From: Candidatus Dojkabacteria bacterium
GTDB taxonomy: Bacteria > Patescibacteriota > Dojkabacteria > SC72 > JAFGCJ01
DNA: 34,024 nt
Reading direction: 5' to 3'
NCBI GenBank assembly: GCA_016929645.1
Contig: JAFGIK010000080.1
Location: 1-34,024, forward strand
Below the pieces are notes generated by a model. That model worked only from the letters and a program-made list of their open reading frames with translations. It was not told the origin of the DNA and ran no database searches. The translations under genes were made by a program, and so were the position numbers. Of the stretch, positions 1-5,488 are shown one piece after another. The stretch's first letter is position 1. Each line of letters starts with the position of its first letter.

Positions 1-84
1 ATTGATAGGTTAGATCTCTCAATTCTCGCAACTGGTCCCATTTTTGTGAACCATGTAGGTGGGCATTATCTACCCGATGAGTAG
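1..84 (+). CDS. Possible C-terminal tail of an upstream gene (partial)
   Basis: Frame 1 is open from the window edge to TAG at 82-84 and encodes 27 residues ending in GGHYLPDE. The other two forward frames hit stops within the first 12 bases. A good promoter begins 10 bases after the stop, which fits a gene boundary here. The fragment is too short to recognise, and an open stretch of this length can arise by chance in AT-rich DNA, so it could equally be non-coding. Confidence 0.3.
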   Translation: MDRLDLSILATGPIFVNHVGGHYLPDE

Positions 85-93
85 AGTATCACA

Positions 94-122
94 TTGATTA
101 AAAGATCAGTTTGTTGTATAAT
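94..122 (+). promoter_or_regulatory. Sigma70-type promoter for the DEAD-box helicase gene
   Basis: TTGATT at 94-99 and a perfect TATAAT at 117-122 are separated by 17 bases. Transcription would start near 129, about 230 bases before the helicase start codon, giving a long leader. Confidence 0.7.
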
Positions 123-128
123 AGCCGC

Positions 129-361
129 GAATTAAGAAAAGAATCTTAATACTTCGATTATTACACCATTTGTAAAAACGTCGGAGTTTTGCCTCCGATA
201 TGATTTCCCATAAAGATTTTCATTCGATATAAGGCTTATTGTCGAGATAAATCGACTCAATTTCTTTTCGCATTCGCCACCTTTGGTGGTAATTGCATGC
301 ATGAGCACGATTTTTATCTTATAAAAAGCCATGACATTGATTAAATTTAATAAACATAGTT
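129..361 (+). other. Structured 5' leader of the helicase mRNA with four tandem hairpins
   Basis: There is no convincing gene in this stretch. It holds four small perfect stem-loops: ATTAAGA/TCTTAAT (131-150), TCGGAG/CTCCGA (181-198), GTCGA/TCGAC (241-256) and CCACC/GGTGG with a 3-nt loop (277-289). The first sits at the predicted 5' end of the transcript. Long structured leaders are known on cold-shock DEAD-box helicase mRNAs; a regulatory role here is inference. None has a downstream T-run, so they do not look like simple terminators. Confidence 0.5.
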
Positions 362-1678
362 TTGAATAATAATTACAAAAGCAAAAACAACTCAACATAT
401 GAAGGGTATCCAAGGAGAAACAAGTCCTATGGAAACTCTCAACATAATAATAGACAAAGCTCTGGAAATTCTTCGAACAACAGATTTTATGGAAATTTTA
501 GACGTCAAGGTGGCCGTAATAATGGCCGTAGAAATAACAGGAGACCAGGTTTCAAGTTTAATGAAAGTATGTTCATTAAGAAAGCATGCACAATCACAGA
601 AGAAATTTCATATAAATCACATTTTGTATTTGAGGATCTTGATGTTAATACAACCTTGAAAAAGAATATAAGGGCAAAAAAATTTGATATCCCTACTCCA
701 ATTCAAGATCAGGCAATTAAGCCAATTATTGAAGGAAAAGACTTACTTGGAATTGCTGATACAGGAACAGGTAAAACAGCAGCATTTCTGATCCCATTGA
801 TCGATAGGACAATCAATGATCAAAACAATAAAACTTTGATCATGACTCCAACACGAGAACTTGCAGAGCAGATAAATCAAGAAATGCAAACATTAACAAG
901 AGAACTACGAATATATTCAGTCCAATGCATTGGTGGAAATAATATTAAAAACCAAATTTTTGGACTAAGAAAAGGATGTAATTTTGTAGTAGGAACTCCT
1001 GGACGATTGAAGGATTTGTTTGATCGAAAAGTTTTAAATTTATCAATTTTCAACGCTGTTGTTATTGATGAAGTTGATAGAATGTTAGATATGGGTTTTG
1101 TAAATGAAATAAAACATTTAATCTCATTCCTTCCAAAAGAGAGACAATCTCTTTGCTTTTCTGCAACAGTAAATACAAAAATTGAAGAAATAATAAATTC
1201 TTTACTTAAACAAGATCGCGTTAAGATTTCTGTAAAAACAGGAGAGACAGCACAAAATGTTGAACAAGATATTGTAAGAATAAGCAATCATGACGAAAAA
1301 CTTTCAAAACTTGAGGAATTGCTGAAAAGATCTGATTTTCAAAAAGTACTTGTTTTCGCTAATACCAAAAGAATTGTAGATCGTCTTGATAAACATCTAT
1401 ACAACAGTGGATTCAAAGTAGAATCTATTCATGGAGATAGAAGACAAAGTCAGAGAAAAAGATCAATAGAAAGCTTCAAGAATGGCCGATCAAAAATATT
1501 GGTTGCAACAGACGTTGCTGCTCGAGGTCTTGATATTAACAACGTTACACATGTCATTAACTACGACATTCCAATGACTTATGAGGATTATATTCATAGA
1601 GTCGGTAGAACTGGCCGTGCCCAAAACAAAGGACTCGCATTGACTTTTGTTGAAAATAATATCTTAAGCTCAAGGTAG
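362..1678 (+). CDS. DEAD-box ATP-dependent RNA helicase
   Basis: A superfamily 2 RNA helicase of 438 residues that would unwind RNA duplexes using ATP in the cytoplasm, probably in ribosome assembly or mRNA turnover. Residues 1-62 are a low-complexity tail rich in Asn, Gly, Arg and Ser, likely an RNA-binding tether. The core follows: Q-motif near 112-115 (TPIQ), motif I ADTGTGKT at 132-139, PTRELAEQ at 163-170, TPGR at 212-215, motif II DEVD at 236-239, SAT at 267-269, ATDVAARGLD near 382-391 and HRVGRTGR at 412-419. Motif II reads DEVD rather than DEAD; the ATPase residues D and E are kept. The protein ends soon after motif VI, so it has no C-terminal accessory domain. The start is TTG, because TGA at 338-340 closes the frame upstream and no in-frame ATG lies before the helicase core. 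Confidence 0.93.
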   Translation: MNNNYKSKNNSTYEGYPRRNKSYGNSQHNNRQSSGNSSNNRFYGNFRRQGGRNNGRRNNRRPGFKFNESMFIKKACTITEEISYKSHFVFEDLDVNTTLKKNIRAKKFDIPTPIQDQAIKPIIEGKDLLGIADTGTGKTAAFLIPLIDRTINDQNNKTLIMTPTRELAEQINQEMQTLTRELRIYSVQCIGGNNIKNQIFGLRKGCNFVVGTPGRLKDLFDRKVLNLSIFNAVVIDEVDRMLDMGFVNEIKHLISFLPKERQSLCFSATVNTKIEEIINSLLKQDRVKISVKTGETAQNVEQDIVRISNHDEKLSKLEELLKRSDFQKVLVFANTKRIVDRLDKHLYNSGFKVESIHGDRRQSQRKRSIESFKNGRSKILVATDVAARGLDINNVTHVINYDIPMTYEDYIHRVGRTGRAQNKGLALTFVENNILSSR

Positions 1679-1699
1679 ATTTCGTGTTAATATTAAGGT

Positions 1700-1954
1700 G
1701 TGTCTATCTACTCTTTCATAAAGCACAGACAAATTGGAATATGCGGCCTTTCCTGCAGACTATGCCCTAATTTCCAAACTACAGCAGCAAGCAAATGCAA
1801 TGGGTGCGAAAGTAGTGATAGAATATCCATCGGATTTCCATTTATAACTTGCGCAGTAAAAAAAAAGTCGAATTCTGCTGGGATTGCGATGAAAACAAAA
1901 CATGCACAAAATGGAAAAGTCATAGAATTTTCAAATATTGAATTGCGTTTATAA
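1700..1954 (+). CDS. DUF3795-type Cys-rich protein interrupted by a -1 frameshift
   Basis: The frame opening at GTG 1700 encodes a Cys-rich start (GICGLSCRLCPNF, then CNGC and FITC) that matches the zinc-binding DUF3795 family; its biochemical role is unknown. After an A9 run (1858-1866) the zero frame loses all family resemblance. Shifting -1 at A-AAA-AAG restores it: VEFCWDCDENKTCTKW follows and the frame ends at TGA 1939-1941, giving about 80 residues. The family is usually somewhat longer, so the 3' end may also be eroded. Options are programmed -1 frameshifting, transcriptional slippage, a real mutation or a homopolymer sequencing error. It lies 21 bases after the helicase gene on the same strand. 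Confidence 0.65.
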   Translation: MSIYSFIKHRQIGICGLSCRLCPNFQTTAASKCNGCESSDRISIGFPFITCAVKKKSNSAGIAMKTKHAQNGKVIEFSNIELRL

Positions 1955-1968
1955 AGCTTGATTACCCC

Positions 1969-1997
1969 TTGCTTTATTTTCGAACCCGAAGTATACT
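1969..1997 (+). promoter_or_regulatory. Promoter of the TetR-family gene
   Basis: TTGCTT at 1969-1974 and TATACT at 1992-1997 are spaced by 17 bases. The predicted transcript start is around 2004, leaving a leader of only about 20 bases with no Shine-Dalgarno motif. Confidence 0.6.
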
Positions 1998-2013
1998 GAG
2001 CATGTACTCAGTA
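1994..2013. promoter_or_regulatory. Palindromic operator overlapping the TetR-gene promoter
   Basis: TACTGAG at 1994-2000 and CTCAGTA at 2007-2013 are perfect inverted 7-mers around a 6-base spacer. The left arm overlaps the -10 box, and the element ends 10 bases before the regulator's ATG. Size, symmetry and position are typical of an autoregulatory TetR-family operator; binding is inferred. Confidence 0.65.
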
Positions 2014-2023
2014 ACAAACAATC

Positions 2024-2599
2024 ATGCGAAATAAAGAATTAACTCGAAAAAAAATAATAAAAACAGCAACAAAACTCTTTGTAAAAGATGGTTTTTTGAA
2101 AGTTTCGACCCTTGATATTGCAAAAAAATCTGAAATTGCTCATGGTACAGTATTCTTTCACTTTTCAAATAGATCAGACCTAATCGTGTCATGCATTTAT
2201 GATGTTATGGGTAAACTTGCAGATGAACTTAATGAAAAGTCTCGAAATTCAGAAGATGTTGAGGAACTTTGTGAAATCTTTCTAAAACAAATATTTAATT
2301 ATAAAAAATTCTACAGCAGATTAATAAAGGATATCCCTCACCTACCAATAAAAGTACAAAGAATGGTATTTGCTTCAATGAGCGCATTTTCAATTCACCT
2401 TGTAGATACAATTGAAAATGCGCAAAAAAATGGCAATATCCGAAAATTCGACCCAAAGTATGCAATGTTCTTCTGGTTTGGAACAATCAACTACATATTT
2501 ACATATTCGGAAATGCTAGGAACTGAAGAATTTAATGAAAACAATAAAAAAGAGTTGATAAGATTTTTCATGGCCTCTCTTAGAAATACAAATTATTAA
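2024..2599 (+). CDS. TetR/AcrR-family transcriptional regulator
   Basis: A 191-residue one-component repressor. The N-terminal domain has the family pattern, with a helix-turn-helix at about 27-47 ending in HGTVFFHFSNRSDLI. The C-terminal two thirds are helical and presumably bind an unknown ligand. Length is typical for the family. A 20-bp palindrome overlaps its promoter, so it probably represses itself. It is followed after 29 bases by a small zinc-ribbon gene on the same strand, which may be co-transcribed. No transporter or enzyme target sits beside it, so the inducer cannot be guessed. Confidence 0.9.
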   Translation: MRNKELTRKKIIKTATKLFVKDGFLKVSTLDIAKKSEIAHGTVFFHFSNRSDLIVSCIYDVMGKLADELNEKSRNSEDVEELCEIFLKQIFNYKKFYSRLIKDIPHLPIKVQRMVFASMSAFSIHLVDTIENAQKNGNIRKFDPKYAMFFWFGTINYIFTYSEMLGTEEFNENNKKELIRFFMASLRNTNY

Positions 2600-2628
2600 T
2601 TTTATTTAAATTTTTATATTTATATTTT

Positions 2629-2892
2629 ATGCAGGCAAATCAAAAAATGTGTGTCGTATGTGGAATGCCTCTTGTAAAAGTTGAGGATTACCCAGAAGGA
2701 GCAGACACCAATGTTGTCGATTGGTGCAAATATTGTGGCACAAAGGATAATATGAATTCGTACGAGCAGGCACTCAAAGGGATGACCGAATTCATGATGA
2801 AGAGCCAGGGTATGACAGAAGAGCAGGCTAAGAAAGCTGCTGAAGAGGCACTGAAGAACTCAGCTGCATACAAGGACGGAAGATTGAAGTAA
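2629..2892 (+). CDS. Small zinc-ribbon protein
   Basis: An 87-residue protein with four Cys in two pairs, C8-x2-C11 (CVVCGMPL) and C33-x2-C36 (CKYCG). This resembles the putative zinc-ribbon domain often seen as CxxCGMPL...YCxYC (PF12674-like). The remaining residues, about 45-87, form a charged, Ala/Glu/Lys-rich helical tail. It is probably cytosolic and binds one zinc. Its base composition is noticeably richer in G and C than the neighbouring TetR gene. It lies 29 bases after that gene and ends before a strong hairpin. The partner and role are unknown. Confidence 0.8.
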   Translation: MQANQKMCVVCGMPLVKVEDYPEGADTNVVDWCKYCGTKDNMNSYEQALKGMTEFMMKSQGMTEEQAKKAAEEALKNSAAYKDGRLK

Positions 2893-2930
2893 AAGCTGAT
2901 TTTGTATCCGCAAGAATGCGATTTTGTTGA

Positions 2931-2957
2931 TAGGGCGCCATTGAAAATGGCGCCCTA
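2931..2957. terminator. Strong hairpin between convergent genes
   Basis: TAGGGCGCCATT pairs with AATGGCGCCCTA to give a 12-bp stem with a 3-base loop. It lies between the zinc-ribbon gene (plus) and the gene at 3013-3438 (minus). Neither side has a clear T-run, so it may be a bidirectional or processed terminator rather than a canonical intrinsic one. Confidence 0.6.
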
Positions 2958-3012
2958 CTACAACTACAACCAATCAACGGTCAGACATACAATAAACTCC
3001 GAAATAAATACT

Positions 3013-3438
3013 CTACACTATTTTAAATTTCCTCGAATAAACTCGCTCTACATTCTCGCCCCAACCTTCACCAATAGCACGACGATCCTCTTTTACATAA
3101 GGAATAAAAATGCGATAGCACCCTGGATTTGCCCAAACACTAGCACTTGCGTCTTTATTCATCACTTTACCGTCCCAGTATACAGAAAAATTACAGCCCG
3201 GCTTTAACTCTGTAAAATCATGAGAAGCTAAAAACCAGTCGCAAGGTGCAGAGTATCGCACAACATGACCATCGCAAGTTTCTATCTCAAAGCAAGACAT
3301 ACCGCAATTTACATGTTTGGCATACCAAATCGAAGAATTCAAATTATTTGTTAATGTTATATTGACAGGATAACCGGAACTATATGTGTTCAGATCCAAA
3401 TCTAATACGATATTAAATTCTAACTTATTATTAACCAT
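3013..3438 (-). CDS. Hypothetical protein, predicted beta-sandwich
   Basis: I do not recognise the family. The 141-residue product is rich in beta-type alternation (LEFNIVLDLDLN, VNITLTNNLNSS), followed by ELKPGCNFSVYWDGK and ending in YRIFIPYV. That order loosely recalls Ig-like domains of the BsuPI type (strand, polar ligand loop, 'L.PG....W'), but the similarity is weak. It has several Cys and no signal peptide, so it is probably cytosolic. The ATG at 3436-3438 is preferred to the adjoining GTG at 3439-3441. A TATACT box on the minus strand at 3475-3480 could be its -10. It faces the zinc-ribbon gene across a hairpin. Confidence 0.6.
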   Translation of the reverse strand: MVNNKLEFNIVLDLDLNTYSSGYPVNITLTNNLNSSIWYAKHVNCGMSCFEIETCDGHVVRYSAPCDWFLASHDFTELKPGCNFSVYWDGKVMNKDASASVWANPGCYRIFIPYVKEDRRAIGEGWGENVERVYSRKFKIV

Positions 3439-3563
3439 CACAGAATTTTTTTAAAATCGATATTTTTCATACAAAGTATAAAATACAAAAAACAAACATA
3501 ATTATTGTATTAGTATTTGATTCGTTCAAAACATTCAACAACAGAAGAGCTCATTGTATAGCT

Positions 3564-3899
3564 TTATGATTCTGGCTCAAAAACCTGTGTAAACAAAGTT
3601 GACATACCTCCTTCATCATATTGGGCTTGTTCTGCCGCAGTTTGGCCAATCGCTTGCATTAACTCTGTATTTTGACTAATGGCTGATCGAACTTTTGGAT
3701 CATTAGCAGCTTGTGTGATAAGCTCGGAAAAAACGCCAACTCTGAGACTTGCAGGATCCGTTAACCAAGATTGAAGTACTCGGACTTTCTGTTCAATAAT
3801 TCGGTCTAGATCAGGATTTCCTGTAGCTTCAATTCCGCACTCTCTTAACAAGTCTCTATGAGCCGCAAAAAAATCGAATAATCTATCCATAAAAATCAT
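3564..3899 (-). CDS. Hypothetical helical protein, paralogue of the gene at 3938-4303
   Basis: Unrecognised 111-residue, mainly helical, acidic protein without a signal peptide or membrane segment. It shares with the upstream gene a GNP/ANP-x(4)-IE segment and a later [KR][VI]R[SA]A[IL]-x2-N-[TP]-E segment (VRSAISQNTE here), which suggests duplication. It has an extra block of about 20 residues between these segments. ATG starts are available at 3899 and 3890 (MIF-MDRL); the choice is open. It begins 38 bases after the upstream gene stops and is likely co-transcribed with it. Confidence 0.6.
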   Translation of the reverse strand: MIFMDRLFDFFAAHRDLLRECGIEATGNPDLDRIIEQKVRVLQSWLTDPASLRVGVFSELITQAANDPKVRSAISQNTELMQAIGQTAAEQAQYDEGGMSTLFTQVFEPES

Positions 3900-3937
3900 A
3901 AAATAAATTTAAATAATAAAGCAAAACCTTTCATAAG

Positions 3938-4303
3938 TTAATCAACAAAACCATGTCTCTTAAGAGAAAAGTACAAACCAGTGTCTTTAGGATCAAGATC
4001 ATTCCAACGTGCAAGTTTATCATTATATTCCAACAACCAAGTAACATACTCAGGGTTACCATTTAAAGCAGCTCTAATTCGTCTATCGTCAGAACTTGAC
4101 ACCAATTCACTTACAGCGCAAAAAAGCCTATATTCAATAAGCTCGTTAACACCAGGATTGGCAGTACTAGAAAGTGCACCTGCAGCGTCTTGCGTTTCAA
4201 TGAGTAATCTAAATAACTCACCATCAAAGTAGCGATCACCTGTACGGCTAAAACCAAGCAATGAGAGTATGTCTGTTGGAGATAAATTGTCGGGATTTAC
4301 CAA
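3938..4303 (-). CDS. Hypothetical helical protein with TTG start
   Basis: Unrecognised 121-residue helical protein. The start must be TTG at 4301-4303: a stop lies immediately upstream in frame and the product has no internal Met. An excellent promoter (TTGACT-N16-TATACT, minus strand) lies so that transcription would begin about 27 bases before this TTG, which supports a real gene. It contains RIRAALNGNPE, matching VRSAISQNTE in the downstream gene, so the two look like diverged tandem paralogues. There is no signal peptide or membrane segment. Function unknown. Confidence 0.6.
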   Translation of the reverse strand: MVNPDNLSPTDILSLLGFSRTGDRYFDGELFRLLIETQDAAGALSSTANPGVNELIEYRLFCAVSELVSSSDDRRIRAALNGNPEYVTWLLEYNDKLARWNDLDPKDTGLYFSLKRHGFVD

Positions 4304-4326
4304 TTATTTTAATCAAAATAATTAAA

Positions 4327-4361
4327 CTATAGGACCAAGTATACCAAAAATAGTCCTACAG
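4327..4361. repeat. Inverted repeat bracketing the -10 box of the minus-strand promoter
   Basis: CTATAGGAC (4327-4335) and GTCCTACAG (4353-4361) are inverted repeats matching at 8 of 9 positions, separated by 17 bases and enclosing TATACT. It could be an operator for a dimeric regulator or a hairpin in DNA; no regulator can be named. Confidence 0.4.
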
Positions 4362-4365
4362 TCAA
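4338..4365 (-). promoter_or_regulatory. Promoter for the two-gene unit 4303-3564
   Basis: On the minus strand, TTGACT (4365-4360) and TATACT (4343-4338) are separated by 16 bases. This is one of the best sigma70-like promoters in the window. Confidence 0.7.
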
Positions 4366-4396
4366 GGTTAAGCCTATATCTTATGATACAAGTACT

Positions 4397-4424
4397 TTAA
4401 CAAATTCACAACCTTTGCTATAGT
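4397..4424 (+). promoter_or_regulatory. Promoter for the unknown protein / histidine kinase pair
   Basis: TTAACA (4397-4402) and TATAGT (4419-4424) are spaced by 16 bases. The leader to ATG 4520 would be about 88 bases. It diverges from the 4365-4338 promoter; the two -35 boxes lie about 30 bases apart. Confidence 0.5.
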
Positions 4425-4519
4425 AGAATACGTCCCCGAAAATAAGTAAGACAAACTGCCGCGAAACCAATTGTTACTTTAACTTATGGGTACAATAAAA
4501 TTTGACTTGTTAATATAAA

Positions 4520-5488
4520 ATGAGCGTACTTACCCCGGCAGTACCGTTTGATCTCGATTTAGACCATGCAGATGAAGAATTACCAGGAGTATTCAGAATT
4601 AAACCTGGTGAACAACAATCTTCAAACATATTCACGAGGAGACAATTCAATAGAAATCCCGATTCAACACAAAACCAAACAGAGGATAGTTCATTCTTTC
4701 CGCCTGGAGCCGCAGAACTAGAAAAAGCACGTATCACTTATTCAAGAATTTTGGCAACACACGAAATCAACGCCTGGAGTTGCCATAATCAAAAAGATAG
4801 AATCGGTTTAGTTTACAACATGGTAATGATATATCAGTATTTTTACGGAGCATCTGAAAAAGCAGCTTTTACAGCAGCAAGAGGATTGACAGAAGCTGCG
4901 TGGAAACATGATGCCGCTGAAAAAACAGAAGACCATTCAACAACAGACGAATTAGATGACAAAGAAAAAGATATATTATTAAAACAAGCTGAAGCTCAAT
5001 GGAACAAAGTTTTACTAATACTTCAAAATCATTACTTTGTAATATTCAGTAGTAAGTGGGAAAATTTATTTACTAATCAAAAAATAGCGGAAAAAGCAAA
5101 AAAAATGGGTCTATATGACTGCCAAAGGTGGAGGGATCACCACCACAGAGATTATCAAAAAGTCAAAGAGGACATGGCCAAAATGTATGAAACCGCATTC
5201 AATATTAGAGCAGAAATAGCATATCCATTAATGACCTATGTTGAATGGGCACTTAGATTTCACGATTATGCAGAGCATATAGATGCAGAGATGGGAGAAG
5301 TTCCATTCACAATCGTAGATGATGATCCAGAATCTTCAAATACCATAAATACTCTATTAGAAAACGGATACCCAGGATGCAAAGATGACTACGCCCAAGC
5401 AGATTCATGGTGGAATCGTGCAACAGTACTAATGGCAATTCATTATTTTTTAACATTAAATTATATACATAACGCACCCCAAACATGA
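4520..5488 (+). CDS. Unrecognised 322-residue helical protein coupled to a histidine kinase
   Basis: I do not recognise this family. Residues 1-65 are polar and probably disordered. From about 65 onward the protein is helical, with many Trp, Tyr and His. Clusters of possible metal ligands are visible: H81, H89, H130, the triplet HHH at 207-209 within RWRDHHHRDY, and H248, H253, E258 and E260. An acidic linker lies near 132-150. There is no signal peptide or membrane segment. Its TGA stop overlaps the ATG of the histidine kinase gene in ATGA, so the two are probably translated together and may act together, for example as a sensor accessory or effector. Any metal or enzymatic role is speculation. 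Confidence 0.75.
   Translation: MSVLTPAVPFDLDLDHADEELPGVFRIKPGEQQSSNIFTRRQFNRNPDSTQNQTEDSSFFPPGAAELEKARITYSRILATHEINAWSCHNQKDRIGLVYNMVMIYQYFYGASEKAAFTAARGLTEAAWKHDAAEKTEDHSTTDELDDKEKDILLKQAEAQWNKVLLILQNHYFVIFSSKWENLFTNQKIAEKAKKMGLYDCQRWRDHHHRDYQKVKEDMAKMYETAFNIRAEIAYPLMTYVEWALRFHDYAEHIDAEMGEVPFTIVDDDPESSNTINTLLENGYPGCKDDYAQADSWWNRATVLMAIHYFLTLNYIHNAPQT

Noticed and set aside
132-413. 93-residue minus-strand frame across the helicase leader
   Set aside because: No recognisable features; it overlaps a strong plus-strand promoter transcript and hairpins and the helicase start.
877-1287. 136-residue minus-strand frame inside the helicase gene
   Set aside because: Antisense to conserved helicase motifs; a shadow of the AT-rich coding strand.
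1939-1941. Recoding of UGA as an amino acid (as in Gracilibacteria/Absconditabacteria)
   Set aside because: TGA ends several intact genes at expected lengths, including in ATGA overlaps, so it is a true stop.
4049-4303. Plus-strand frame of 83 residues (3981-4232) opposite the paralogue gene
   Set aside because: The minus-strand gene has a strong promoter and a paralogue next to it; the plus frame has neither.
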